A stretch of 64,000 nt of DNA, taken from NCBI GenBank assembly GCA_021731815.1, contig JAKFWO010000008.1:62001-126000 (forward strand). The letters run 5' to 3'. This document shows, one piece after another, positions 1-8,389 of the stretch. The position numbers and the translations under genes were made by a program. How positions within the stretch are numbered: position 1 is the stretch's first letter; each line of letters starts with the position of its first letter. Below the pieces are notes generated by a model. The model did no database searches. It saw only the letters and a list, made by a program, of their open reading frames with translations, and was not told the origin of the DNA. This DNA is from Hyphomonadaceae bacterium. GTDB taxonomy: Bacteria > Pseudomonadota > Alphaproteobacteria > Caulobacterales > Aquidulcibacteraceae.

Positions 1-551
1 CGCTCGATCCCGCCTTCACCTTGCCGGGCGAAATGGGCTTTGATGCCGTCGCCATCCAGCGTTACCCGGAAGTGGAGGCTGTCAACCATGTCCACCATGC
101 CGGCAATTCCTCGGGCATTGTCGATGGCGCGGCCGGGATTCTGATCGGATCGCGGGAAATGGGCGAGCGGCTGGGCCTCACGCCGCGCGCCCGCATCCGG
201 GCGGCGGCCTCGATCGGGTCCGAGCCCTCGATCATGCTCACCGGGCCGGAATTTGTGGCGCGCAAGGTGCTGGCCAAGGCCGGGATGGCGGTGGGTGATA
301 TCGATTTGTATGAACTCAACGAAGCCTTTGCGGCGGTGGTTCTGCGCTTCATGCAGGCGCTCGACATCGATCACGGCAAGATCAACGTCAATGGCGGGGC
401 GATCGCCATGGGCCATCCGCTGGGCGCGACCGGGGCGATGATTCTGGGAACCGTGCTCGATGAACTCGAGCGCAGCGGGAAGGCAACGGCCCTTGCAACC
501 CTGTGCGTCGGTGCCGGCATGGGTACGGCCACGATCATCGAGCGGGTCTAG
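1..551 (+). CDS. Acetyl-CoA C-acyltransferase (thiolase), C-terminal part
   Basis: Partial gene cut by the left edge; the frame is open from base 3 to the TAG at 549-551. About 180 residues of the C-terminal thiolase half remain. Thiolase signatures are clear: [12 protein letters not shown], then NEAFA, then [18 protein letters not shown] carrying the catalytic His, and CVGAGMG with the second catalytic Cys near the C-terminus. The enzyme class cleaves or condenses 3-ketoacyl-CoA with CoA. The nucleophilic Cys of the N-terminal half is outside the window, so intactness cannot be judged. An SDR resembling 3-hydroxyacyl-CoA dehydrogenases lies 0.8 kb downstream, which suggests but does not prove a fatty-acid or branched-chain acyl-CoA degradation role rather than PHB synthesis. 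Confidence 0.93.
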   Translation, partial: LDPAFTLPGEMGFDAVAIQRYPEVEAVNHVHHAGNSSGIVDGAAGILIGSREMGERLGLTPRARIRAAASIGSEPSIMLTGPEFVARKVLAKAGMAVGDIDLYELNEAFAAVVLRFMQALDIDHGKINVNGGAIAMGHPLGATGAMILGTVLDELERSGKATALATLCVGAGMGTATIIERV

Positions 552-555
552 TGGA

Positions 556-705
556 TCCTCTTTGACATTTGCATCCCGTTCGACATCAGACTAGCAAGCG
601 AATGTCAAATTCAATAGATCCTCTGGAATCAAAAGTTTGTTAGTGGTTCTCATGATTCCGACATTTGCTCGCCGGGAGGTATCAATGGGATGCAAATGTC
701 GGAAT
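556..705. repeat. Extragenic palindromic element, family C
   Basis: This stretch directly follows the thiolase stop and is built of nested inverted repeats. TTTGACATT (561-569) pairs with AATGTCAAA (601-609), TTCCGACATTTGC (656-668) pairs with GCAAATGTCGGAA (693-705), and GACATTTGCATCCC (564-577) is matched by GGGATGCAAATGTC further right. GATCCTCT occurs twice, near 554 and 617. No convincing reading frame is present. It looks like a REP-type element; only one copy lies in the window. Confidence 0.6.
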
Positions 706-870
706 TGAAAATGCCCGGATTCAATTACCGGGAGCATCGTCAACGAAATCCCGCCCGGAATTTTCTGAAGATGCGCCAGAATACAGGCCCCGCTGCGAGG
801 GCGCTTGGCGGATGGATCGCGGCCGCGTAAGAGAGCGGAAATTACGCTATTCATCTTCAGGAGCCCGATC
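706..870. other. Non-coding leader before the peroxiredoxin gene
   Basis: No supported gene. The frame of the peroxiredoxin stays open upstream to 805, but residues before the ATG at 871 show no family similarity and AGGAG at 859-863 places the start at 871. The promoter must lie here or in the palindromic element to the left. I see no unambiguous -35/-10 pair. Confidence 0.4.
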
Positions 871-1356
871 ATGACCATCGCCATCGGCGACCGACTGCCC
901 GATTCGACGCTTGTTGCCGCGAGTGCGTCGGGCACCCGCCCAATCACCATTTCGGAAATTTTCGACAGCGGGCGCGTCGCATTTTTTGCCGTGCCGGGTG
1001 CCTTTACGCCGACCTGTTCGGTGCGCCATCTGCCCGGCTTCCGGGATCGCGCGGCGGAATTGCGGGCCAAGGGCGTGGACAGGATTGTCGGCCTTTCCGT
1101 CAATGACCCCTTTGTGATGACCGCCTGGGCCAAGGACCAGAATATCGGCGAGGAAATCCTGCTGCTCTCGGACGGCAATGGCGATTTCACCAAGGCGATC
1201 GGCCTGGTCATGGATGGCACAAAATTCGGAATGGGCCTGCGGTCGCAACGTTACGCCATGCTGGTCAATGACCGCGTGGTGGAAAAATTGTTCGTGGAAC
1301 AGGGTGGTGAATTCGGGGTGTCCAGCGCCGAGCATCTGCTCGCCGAACTGGGTTAG
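871..1356 (+). CDS. Peroxiredoxin, Prx5/hybrid type
   Basis: Thiol-dependent peroxidase of 161 residues, predicted cytosolic. It carries the Prx5 active-site motif PGAFTPTCS with the peroxidatic Cys at about residue 49 and the typical pattern of a GDRLP start, a GVDRIVGLSVNDPFVM segment and a C-terminal GGEFGVSSAE. The family reduces H2O2 and alkyl hydroperoxides using glutaredoxin or thioredoxin; no fused glutaredoxin domain is present. The start is set by AGGAG seven bases upstream of the ATG. The next gene starts six bases after the stop, so the SDR is probably co-transcribed. Confidence 0.92.
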   Translation: MTIAIGDRLPDSTLVAASASGTRPITISEIFDSGRVAFFAVPGAFTPTCSVRHLPGFRDRAAELRAKGVDRIVGLSVNDPFVMTAWAKDQNIGEEILLLSDGNGDFTKAIGLVMDGTKFGMGLRSQRYAMLVNDRVVEKLFVEQGGEFGVSSAEHLLAELG

Positions 1357-1361
1357 GTCCG

Positions 1362-2144
1362 ATGAGGCTCGACAGCTCTGTTTCCGCCATCGTGACGGGT
1401 GCGGCCTCCGGCCTCGGCGCGGCTGTTGCCCGCGTTTTGCGCGCCGAGGGCGTGAGGGTCGCGATCTTCGACCTCAACCCGCAGGCCGGGGCGGCGCTGG
1501 CGGCCGAAATCGGCGCGCATTTCCAGCCCGTGGATGTGACTTCGGATGAGAGCGTGGCCGAGGGCCTTGCGCAGACGCGGGCACGCCACGGGCAGGAGCG
1601 GGTGCTGGTCAATTGCGCAGGCATCGCACCGGCCGCCAGGACCGCCGGGCGGGACAGATCCACCGGGGAAGCGAAGCCTTTCCCGATGCCGTTGTTCGAA
1701 AAGACCATTGCGGTCAATCTGATCGGCACCTTCCGGATGATCGCCCAAAGCGCGGCTGGCATGTTGTCGCTGCCCGCTCTCGACAATGGCGAGCGGGGGG
1801 TGATCGTCAACACTGCCTCGATCGCGGCCATGGATGGCCAGATCGGCCAGGCGGCCTATGCGGCCTCCAAGGGCGGGATCGTGGGAATGACGCTGCCGAT
1901 CGCCCGCGACCTTGCGGCCGAGGGCATTCGCATCAACACCATTCTGCCGGGGATTTTCAACACGCCGCTGATGCAGGCCGCACCCGAGCCCGTGCGGGCG
2001 GCCCTGGCCGCGAGCGTGCCCTTTCCCCCGCGTCTGGGCGAGCCACCGGAATTTGCGGGCCTCGTATGCGAGATCCTGCGCAATTCCTATCTCAATGGCG
2101 AGACGATTCGCCTCGATGGTGCCATCCGCATGGCACCGCGCTGA
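1362..2144 (+). CDS. Short-chain dehydrogenase/reductase (HSD10-like)
   Basis: A 260-residue classical SDR. It has the Rossmann glycine motif TGAASGLG (12-19), NCAG (84-87), catalytic Ser about 153 and the YAASK pair Tyr166/Lys170. The insertion after NCAG and the C-terminal half (ILPGIFNTPL, LNGETIRLDG) resemble type-2 3-hydroxyacyl-CoA dehydrogenases (HSD17B10 type), which oxidise 3-hydroxyacyl-CoA with NAD+. A thiolase end lies upstream on the same strand, consistent with beta-oxidation or isoleucine breakdown, but substrate prediction within SDRs is weak and the peroxiredoxin in between is not part of that pathway. Confidence 0.85.
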   Translation: MRLDSSVSAIVTGAASGLGAAVARVLRAEGVRVAIFDLNPQAGAALAAEIGAHFQPVDVTSDESVAEGLAQTRARHGQERVLVNCAGIAPAARTAGRDRSTGEAKPFPMPLFEKTIAVNLIGTFRMIAQSAAGMLSLPALDNGERGVIVNTASIAAMDGQIGQAAYAASKGGIVGMTLPIARDLAAEGIRINTILPGIFNTPLMQAAPEPVRAALAASVPFPPRLGEPPEFAGLVCEILRNSYLNGETIRLDGAIRMAPR

Positions 2145-2168
2145 GGCCCGGCCAGCAGCGGAGCCAGA

Positions 2169-2459
2169 TCAGTTCATCCCGGCCTTGAGCCAGGCGCGCG
2201 CCTCGCGCTGGGCCTCGGCGATCTGCGCGCTGGTCATGAGTTCGGCCAGTTCCGTGCGTGCCAGACGGGCGTCCGGGTTGCCACGCGACGCTGCCAGATT
2301 CATCCATTTGTGGGCATGGACGAGATCGTAGGGCGCACCGTGACCGGTGGACCAGGCCAGACCCGCGCGATAGAGTTCCTCGGCATCGGCCGACGGCCCG
2401 GGCTGCGGAATCAGCAGAAACTCGGTTTCTGCGACGAACTTTGCTTCGATGAACGACAT
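2169..2459 (-). CDS. Small Sel1-like repeat protein
   Basis: A 96-residue protein with one Sel1/TPR-like motif: YRAGLAWSTGHG followed by DLVHAHKWMNLAA and a C-terminal helix ending in ARAWLKAGMN. Sel1 repeats mediate protein contacts; no enzymatic residues are present. The start at ATG 2459 is preferred over an upstream TTG because GGGGAAG lies just before it. It converges with the SDR gene and stands alone. Short alphaproteobacterial Sel1 proteins of this size are common but uncharacterised. Confidence 0.75.
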   Translation of the reverse strand: MSFIEAKFVAETEFLLIPQPGPSADAEELYRAGLAWSTGHGAPYDLVHAHKWMNLAASRGNPDARLARTELAELMTSAQIAEAQREARAWLKAGMN

Positions 2460-2802
2460 TGTCTTCCCCAAATTCTTTGAGCCAGCGGACCTTCAGGGCT
2501 CTCAGCCTGGCGACCACCATTTCGGCCTATTGCCGATGAGCACAGCATGAACGGCCCTGTTTGCGTTCTGGTTAACGTCGTGCGGTGTAACGCATTAAAC
2601 ATAGGCGGTTTTCTGCATTATTCTGCGTTTTTCGGGCTCACGGCTCCAACAGGGGGCTATATTGCGGGTGCAAAGCCCCTGGTCGCATCCCGGCGTCGCG
2701 AATTGCTTGCGCCATTGAGTGTGACCGGTTAATCGCGCAATACAGGATTTGCCGGTTGGCCGGACGCGTTTGCCGGTTTCGCCCTCAGTTCACGGAGAAT
2801 TC
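2460..2802. other. Divergent intergenic region before gatC
   Basis: About 340 bases between the Sel1-like gene (minus) and gatC (plus). It is locally richer in A and T than the flanking genes around 2575-2660. No gene could be supported: short open frames lack family similarity. It must hold promoters for both directions. Confidence 0.4.
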
Positions 2803-3090
2803 ATGGCAGTCGATGAGCAAACGGTGCGCCGGGTTGCGAAATTGTCGCGCATCGCCGTGCCCGAAGACCGGCTCGCCGCGCTGGCGGGGGAGCTTTCCGG
2901 CCTCATGGACTGGATCGAACAATTGCGCGAAGTGGATGTGACGGGTGTCGAGCCGATGACGACGACGGTTGCGATGGCGCTGCCCTTGCGCGAGGACCGC
3001 ATCACCGATGGCGGGAAATCCGAAGCCATTCTGCGCAACGCGCCGCGCGCGACGGACGGTTTTTTTGTGGTGCCGAAGGTGGTGGAGTAA
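2803..3090 (+). CDS. gatC: Asp-tRNA(Asn)/Glu-tRNA(Gln) amidotransferase subunit C
   Basis: Small 95-residue subunit of the GatCAB amidotransferase, which converts Glu-tRNA(Gln) (and Asp-tRNA(Asn)) to the cognate amidated tRNA. Family hallmarks are visible: an N-terminal VRRVAKLSRIAV helix, a LSGLMDWIEQLREVD helix, VEPM, LREDRITDGG and the terminal FFVVPKVVE. The start ATG at 2803 has GGAG nine bases upstream. The gene ends three bases before gatA, and the GGAG overlapping its stop probably serves as the gatA ribosome site, so the two are coupled. Confidence 0.97.
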   Translation: MAVDEQTVRRVAKLSRIAVPEDRLAALAGELSGLMDWIEQLREVDVTGVEPMTTTVAMALPLREDRITDGGKSEAILRNAPRATDGFFVVPKVVE

Positions 3091-3093
3091 AGC

Positions 3094-4599
3094 GTGACCG
3101 ATCAATCCCTCACCGGCCTCACCCTTGTCGACGCCCTTGCCGGCCTGCGAGCGCGGAATTTTTCGGCGCGCGAATTGACCGAGGCCCATCTCGCCGCGAT
3201 CGCGGATGCCAATCCCCATCTCAACGCCTTTGTTCACGTCACGGCGGACAAGGCGATCGCCGCCGCCGATGTTTCCGACGGCCGGCTCGCCCGGGGATCG
3301 GAAGAAGAAGTCCGCGCGCTCGAAGGGGCACCGCTCGGCATCAAGGATCTCTTTTGCACCGAGGGCGTTCCGGCCACCGCATGCTCGAAAATCCTCGGCA
3401 ATTTTACGCCACCTTATGAATCGGGTGTCACGGAAAAGCTGTTCGCGGCGGGAGCAATCCATCTGGGCAAGCTCAATATGGACGAATTCGCCATGGGCAG
3501 CTCGAATGAAACCAGTGCCTTCGGGCCGGTGACCTCCCCCTGGCGGCGTAACGGATCCAATGCCCCCATGGTGCCGGGCGGGTCTTCGGGCGGCTCGGCG
3601 GCGGCGGTTGCGGCCGAATTATGCCTTGCGGCAACCGCAACCGATACCGGCGGTTCGATCCGCCAGCCCGCCGCTTTTACCGGAACGGTGGGGATCAAGC
3701 CGACCTATGGCCGCTGTTCGCGCTGGGGCATTGTGGCGTTCGCCAGTTCACTCGACCAGGCCGGGCCGATCACCCGGACCGTGGCCGATTCAGCACTGAT
3801 GCTGCGGGTGATGGCCGGGCACGATCCGCGGGATTCCACCTCGCTGGCCGTCGAGACCCCGAATTTCGAAGCGGCCTGCCATGCCTCGCTCAAGGGCCTG
3901 ACTGTCGGCGTGCCGAAGGAATATCGGGTGGATGGCATGCCGAAGGCGATCGAGGATCTGTGGGAACGCGGGATCGCCTGGCTCAGGGATGCCGGCGCGA
4001 AAATCAGGACCGTTTCTCTCCCCCATACAAAATATGCCCTGCCCTGCTATTATATCGTGGCACCGGCCGAGGCTTCGTCCAATCTCGCGCGGTTTGATGG
4101 CATGCGCTATGGCGCGCGGGTCGAGGGCAGAGATCTCACGGACACCTATGAAAAGAGCCGCGGCGCGGGTTTCGGGGCGGAGGTTCAGCGGCGCATCCTG
4201 ATCGGCACCTATGTGCTGTCGGCGGGATATTACGACGCGTTTTATTTGCGCGCCCAGCGGGTGAGGCGGCGGATTTCCGACGATTTCACCCATGTCTTCC
4301 GCGAGGTCGATTGCCTGCTCACGCCGACCTGCCCGTCAGCGACCTTCGAGCTGGGGGGGAAATCCGTGGATCCGATCGAGATGTATCTCAATGACGTATT
4401 CACGGTGACCGCCAATCTGGCGGGATTGCCGGCGATTTCGGTGCCGGCTGCGCTCGATGCCAATGGTCTGCCACTGGGGCTTCAGATCATCGGCCGGGCG
4501 CTTGACGAGGAATCCTGCTTCACCGCCGCCGCCGCTATCGAAAAGGCCGCCGCCTTCAATGCCAAGCCCGGATCATGGTTTCGTGGGCCCCGTTCCTGA
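3094..4599 (+). CDS. gatA: Asp-tRNA(Asn)/Glu-tRNA(Gln) amidotransferase subunit A
   Basis: Amidase-signature subunit (501 residues) that releases ammonia from glutamine for the GatB transamidation site. The catalytic triad is visible with the standard spacing: Lys84 in GIKDLF, cis-Ser164 in PGGSSGGS and nucleophile Ser188 in DTGGSIRQP. The start is GTG at 3094, preceded by GGAG at the gatC stop. gatB is not next to it: an extragenic palindrome follows the stop by about 20 bases, so gatB must be further away or outside the window. Confidence 0.98.
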   Translation: MTDQSLTGLTLVDALAGLRARNFSARELTEAHLAAIADANPHLNAFVHVTADKAIAAADVSDGRLARGSEEEVRALEGAPLGIKDLFCTEGVPATACSKILGNFTPPYESGVTEKLFAAGAIHLGKLNMDEFAMGSSNETSAFGPVTSPWRRNGSNAPMVPGGSSGGSAAAVAAELCLAATATDTGGSIRQPAAFTGTVGIKPTYGRCSRWGIVAFASSLDQAGPITRTVADSALMLRVMAGHDPRDSTSLAVETPNFEAACHASLKGLTVGVPKEYRVDGMPKAIEDLWERGIAWLRDAGAKIRTVSLPHTKYALPCYYIVAPAEASSNLARFDGMRYGARVEGRDLTDTYEKSRGAGFGAEVQRRILIGTYVLSAGYYDAFYLRAQRVRRRISDDFTHVFREVDCLLTPTCPSATFELGGKSVDPIEMYLNDVFTVTANLAGLPAISVPAALDANGLPLGLQIIGRALDEESCFTAAAAIEKAAAFNAKPGSWFRGPRS

Positions 4600-4620
4600 G
4601 TGAAGTGCGTGGGTGGAATG

Positions 4621-4726
4621 ATAGAGCAAAATGCCCATGATATGAATAATCTGATTTGCTCTATTTCCTTGTTGTCGCATCGCTTTTGCCGAAAACCGGT
4701 GCCCACTTTTCGGCGCGATGCTCTAG
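4621..4726. repeat. Extragenic palindromic element, family A, copy 1
   Basis: Two-hairpin element 21 bases behind the gatA stop. Hairpin 1 has arms AGAGCAAA and TTTGCTCT; hairpin 2 has outer arms GCATCGC and GCGATGC and inner arms CCGAAAA and TTTTCGG. It is nearly identical to 49522-49620. The CCGAAAA...TTTTCGG core resembles repeats widespread in Hyphomicrobiales genomes. Position suggests a role at transcript 3' ends for gatA and the converging phosphatase-epimerase gene. Confidence 0.85.
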
Positions 4727-4735
4727 CCACGCCGG

Positions 4736-6547
4736 CTATTGGGGGTCCAACACCGCGCCGCCCGTGGCCATCAGCGCTTCGAACGCCGTCATGATGTGAT
4801 AAAGGCTCGAAGCCGGCGCGTCATCGGGAATGAATTGGCCCTCCGGGTCGCGGCGATCGATCCATGATCCCGGTGCTGCATCCGAAAAAAAACCGGATAA
4901 ACCGTCAAATGCCTCGATCGAATTGCGGATCGCCCAGGGCGCGCGCGTCCGCGCGAACCAGGCCAGATTGGCCTTGAGCCTTTCGCCCTGCGGCCACAAG
5001 CGGAAGCCGGAATCGACGGGCCCGCCATTCGGTCCGATCGCGTTGATCGCGAGGCCGAAACCCGGCCGGATTCCCCATGCTTCTCCGTTCAGCCGGAGGA
5101 TGTTGGCCACTTCGCAATGATCCCCGAAGCCGAGGCGGGTGGCTTCCTCGAGCAGCCAGGCCCATTCAAACAAATGGCCGGGCTCGGCGAGAAAACCCGC
5201 ATCCCCCTTTTCCTCCGCTGCCTGCGGGCGGCCGTGATCATTGCCAAAATATTCGGGGACAAGCCCCGAGGAACGATCGAATATTTTGCCGAGAAACAAA
5301 TCCAGCAAAAGCGTGATCCGTTCATGTAATCCGGCCTGCGATCGCGGATCGGCCTGCAATCGCGGATCGGTCTGCGCCTCATGGAGTGCCAGCAGCGCTT
5401 CCAGATAATGCATAAGGGGGTTCTGGCGCCGTGGCGGCACGGGATCGATATCGCCCTCGAAGAAGCCGCCATCGGGATGCGCCCAATGGGTTTCAACCCA
5501 ATCGGACAGTGCCCGGGCAGCGGCGAGATGCCCGGCACCGTCATCAGACCTTCCGGCCGCGCGGGCGAGCGCAAAGATCACAAAGGCGGAATCATAGAGA
5601 TCGCGCCGTGAATCGGGCGGCGCCTCCCCCTCGGCCAGCCGGTGCCGGGTACCACCGTCCGGGCGCAGGCCCGCATTCCGCAAAACTGCAAGCCCCGCTT
5701 CCATGCGGCTCCGCCACGGACCCTGCCATCCCAGGGCATTGGCCGCCGAAAAGACATAGGTCTGGCGCGCCTGAACCCGGATCCGGTGAAAAGGTGAGAC
5801 CGGCCTGAGATCGGGGCCGAGCCGCTCGTGAAAGCATTGGTGCCGGGGATCGAAGCCCGCCCCGGCCCATAATGGCAGGCAATGGGCGAACAGCCATTCG
5901 CGGCCGCGCGCCGCACGCGCGCGCAATTCTGTGGACAGCTTCCGGTTCCGTTCGGGCCGGCGGGGTTGCGCTGCGATTTGTGCCCGCACCAGGCCGGGAA
6001 GATCGTCATCCGGGCCGAGGAGAAATCCGGCGATGCCGGCGGCTTTGGCGGCAGCCATATCGGTCGTTCGATCGCCGATCAAAAAGGCTGAATCGGGATC
6101 GATCGCCCAATCCATCATGGCGCGCCGCACCATGCCGGGATTTGGCTTGCGATCAGGGTGATCGGTGGCGCGAAACTGCGGGAGCGCGGCTTCCGGATGA
6201 ACGGGGCAGAGGTAAAATGCGTCGATCTGCGCGCCATGGCCCGCGAGATCGGCTTGCATGGCGGCGTGAAAGGCATCCGCATCGGCGCGGGAGAAAAGCC
6301 CGCGTCCAATTCCCGATTGATTGGTAACCACGATCACCCGCCGCCCCGCTGAATGGGCGAGGGCAATGGCTTCCCTTGCCCCCTTGCGCCACACCAGCCT
6401 GGCGGGGTCAGAGACATAGCCATGGTCTTCATTGAGAACGCCATCGCGATCAAAAAACACCGCCTCATGCTCAGGGGCAAGCGCGTCTGCTGCGCCTGCG
6501 AGCGGCTCGACCTCTCCCGGGAAATCGGGCGGAGAAGACGGATTCAT
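4736..6547 (-). CDS. Fusion: GmhB-like HAD phosphatase plus AGE-family epimerase/isomerase
   Basis: A 603-residue two-domain protein. Residues about 25-195 are a HAD-IIIA phosphatase of the heptose-bisphosphate phosphatase (GmhB) type: DRDGVLNEDHGYV with the nucleophilic Asp, TNQSGIGRG, RKPNPGM and GDRTTDM. Residues about 210-600 are an N-acylglucosamine 2-epimerase-type (alpha/alpha)6 barrel with NPLMHYLEALLALHEA, EPGHLFEWAWLLEEA and LWPQGERLKA, motifs shared with AGE and mannose-6-phosphate isomerases. The GmhB zinc loop is altered: CPVHP is kept but the usual CxCRKP reads DHPDRKP. The start overlaps the hldE stop by ATGA, so it is coupled to ADP-heptose synthesis. The epimerase substrate is unknown. 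Two 18-bp tandem units at 5333-5368 lie in frame. Confidence 0.85.
   Translation of the reverse strand: MNPSSPPDFPGEVEPLAGAADALAPEHEAVFFDRDGVLNEDHGYVSDPARLVWRKGAREAIALAHSAGRRVIVVTNQSGIGRGLFSRADADAFHAAMQADLAGHGAQIDAFYLCPVHPEAALPQFRATDHPDRKPNPGMVRRAMMDWAIDPDSAFLIGDRTTDMAAAKAAGIAGFLLGPDDDLPGLVRAQIAAQPRRPERNRKLSTELRARAARGREWLFAHCLPLWAGAGFDPRHQCFHERLGPDLRPVSPFHRIRVQARQTYVFSAANALGWQGPWRSRMEAGLAVLRNAGLRPDGGTRHRLAEGEAPPDSRRDLYDSAFVIFALARAAGRSDDGAGHLAAARALSDWVETHWAHPDGGFFEGDIDPVPPRRQNPLMHYLEALLALHEAQTDPRLQADPRSQAGLHERITLLLDLFLGKIFDRSSGLVPEYFGNDHGRPQAAEEKGDAGFLAEPGHLFEWAWLLEEATRLGFGDHCEVANILRLNGEAWGIRPGFGLAINAIGPNGGPVDSGFRLWPQGERLKANLAWFARTRAPWAIRNSIEAFDGLSGFFSDAAPGSWIDRRDPEGQFIPDDAPASSLYHIMTAFEALMATGGAVLDPQ
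5333..5368. repeat. In-frame tandem repeat, 18 bp x 2
   Basis: Two copies of an 18-bp unit (GGCCTGCGATCGCGGATC with one difference) plus a partial third inside the epimerase domain. It codes for alternating DPR(S/L)QA residues on the minus strand. Unit length is a multiple of three. Confidence 0.7.
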
Positions 6548-8229
6548 TCGGCCCCGGATACGGGCTTGAGTTGCGAGCGGGCGATGAGCGCGCTCGAGGA
6601 ATGCCCGGCTGCGAGCGCCGCCAGCAAGACCCGTCCGCCGCGCGCCTTGACGAAAGCAGCCCCCACGACATTCTCTTCGCGGTAATCGGCCCCCTTGACC
6701 AGCAGGTCGGGTTCCAGCGCCTCGATGGCGCGCAAAGGCGTGTCCTCGTCAAACACGATCACACCATCGACACAGCCGAGGGCGGCGAGCACCGTCGCAC
6801 GCGCGGCCTCGGCCTGCACCGGCCGGGAGGAACCCTTGAGACGCGCTACCGAGGCATCGCTGTTGATGGCGACGATCAGACGATCGCAGGCATTGGCGGC
6901 TTCGATCAGCAGGGAGATGTGTCCGGGATGGAGGAGATCGAAACAGCCATTGGCAAAGCCGATCGTCAGTCCCTCCGCACGCCAGGCGCGGCATCTGGTT
7001 CGGGCCTCATCCCAGGACAGGGGCTGTTCCAGCGAATGAATACGCGTATGCGGTGCGTCCGACCGCGAGAGGCTGCGGGCCATGTCGGCCAGCTCATGAG
7101 CCGAGCAGGTCGCAACGCCGGATTTTTCGACGACGATCCCGGCCGCCAGATTGGCGAGGACCATGGCACTTTCCGGAGGGGCCCCCGAAGCGAGCGCCAG
7201 CGCAAAACAGGCCGCCGCTGTGTCGCCGGCCCCTGCCACGTCGAACACTTCGCGGGCAGAGGCGCACGCATGAACCGGGGCCTTGCCCGGCACGAACAGG
7301 CTCATGCCCTGTTCCGAGCGGGTGAGAACGATCGCCGCCCCGGTCATCTGCTGCGCCTTCAGTGCCGCGATTTCGGCATGTTCATCCGTATCGCAGGCCA
7401 GACCCATGGCGGCCCGTAATTCGGCGCGGTTGGGTGTCAGGAAATCGGCCCCTGCATAGGCCGAAAAATCGGTTCGCTTGGGATCGACGACGATGCGAAG
7501 CCCGCGGGCCTGCGCGATCCTGATGGCAGCGGCCAGAACGGAATCCGACAATACCCCCTTGCCATAATCGGAGAGCACGACGATCTCGCATTCCTCGGCC
7601 GCACGGCGGAAGCGGTCGACAAGGCTTTCGGCATCTTCGGCGGTCAGGGCCCCGTCTTCCTCGCGATCCACCCGCACGATATGCTGGGGCCCGGCCATGA
7701 TCCGGGTCTTGCGAATTGTGGGAGCCATGAGCGTCGCCACCAGCCGCGCCCTGACCCCGGGCAAGGCGGCAAGCGCTGCCGACAGGCGCTCGCCATCATC
7801 ATCCATGCCGATCAGGCCGATAATGGTCGCCTCTCCGCCGAGGGCTGCGATATTGGCTGCGAGATTGGCCGCCCCACCCGGCCGCCAGCTTTCGGTGGCA
7901 GCGCGCAGCACCGGCACGGGTGCTTCCGGCGACAACCTCTCGGCCCGCCCATGGACATAATGGTCGAGAATGAGGTCGCCAAGAACCAAGATCTTGCGCC
8001 CCGCGAATGCCGCGATGAAATCTTCCGGCCGGGAGCGGACCTGCACTCCGGACTTGATGATTTGCCCTTCTTCCGCATGCGTTAGATCATCTGCCCAGAC
8101 AGAACCGGCATTGGCCCGTGCGGCAGGCAGATGAACCACATCTGCTCCCGCGGCCCCCTCCCCCGTTCCTGTCACGGCAGGCACGGTCTCGCGTTCTCCG
8201 AGAGTTTTGCTCACGCTTTGGCTCCACAC
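6544..8229 (-). CDS. hldE: Bifunctional heptose-7-phosphate kinase / heptose-1-phosphate adenylyltransferase
   Basis: Makes ADP-D-glycero-beta-D-manno-heptose: an N-terminal PfkB/ribokinase domain phosphorylates heptose-7-phosphate and a C-terminal nucleotidyltransferase adenylates the 1-phosphate. Visible are GGAANLAANIAALGG, VDPKRTDF, DVAGAGDTAAACF (catalytic Asp), then FANGCFDLLHPGHI with the HPGH nucleotide motif and LLVKGADYREENVVG. The first 65 residues or so, from GTG 8229, have no family similarity and no clear ribosome site; the family core begins near FIAAFAGRKILVLGD, and a GTG about 8043 is an alternative start. It is followed by the coupled phosphatase-epimerase and faces the heptosyltransferase gene across 160 bases. 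Confidence 0.95.
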   Translation of the reverse strand: MWSQSVSKTLGERETVPAVTGTGEGAAGADVVHLPAARANAGSVWADDLTHAEEGQIIKSGVQVRSRPEDFIAAFAGRKILVLGDLILDHYVHGRAERLSPEAPVPVLRAATESWRPGGAANLAANIAALGGEATIIGLIGMDDDGERLSAALAALPGVRARLVATLMAPTIRKTRIMAGPQHIVRVDREEDGALTAEDAESLVDRFRRAAEECEIVVLSDYGKGVLSDSVLAAAIRIAQARGLRIVVDPKRTDFSAYAGADFLTPNRAELRAAMGLACDTDEHAEIAALKAQQMTGAAIVLTRSEQGMSLFVPGKAPVHACASAREVFDVAGAGDTAAACFALALASGAPPESAMVLANLAAGIVVEKSGVATCSAHELADMARSLSRSDAPHTRIHSLEQPLSWDEARTRCRAWRAEGLTIGFANGCFDLLHPGHISLLIEAANACDRLIVAINSDASVARLKGSSRPVQAEAARATVLAALGCVDGVIVFDEDTPLRAIEALEPDLLVKGADYREENVVGAAFVKARGGRVLLAALAAGHSSSALIARSQLKPVSGAE

Positions 8230-8389
8230 CCAATTTCACGGCTTCCTTGCGCAGGGCCTGAGCGTAGGTTCCGCCCCGATCCATGTAAATTAATTCCCCC
8301 TCACGATCGCACTCATCCATATGACGTTAGTGTGACTGGAAAAATCGGCTGTAAGCGAGTGAAATCATGCGAGTTGAGGGAACTTTGCC
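8230..8389. promoter_or_regulatory. Divergent promoter region, hldE versus heptosyltransferase
   Basis: 160 bases between two outward-facing operons of the polysaccharide island. On the minus strand a well-placed GAGGGGG precedes an ATG at 8294 that opens a short frame overlapping the hldE 5' end (see findings). On the plus strand GAGGG precedes ATG 8390. Promoters for both directions must be here; no motif is certain. Confidence 0.5.

Noticed and set aside
2547-2732. 61-residue frame upstream of gatC
   Set aside because: No ribosome site, no similarity; lies in the probable promoter region.
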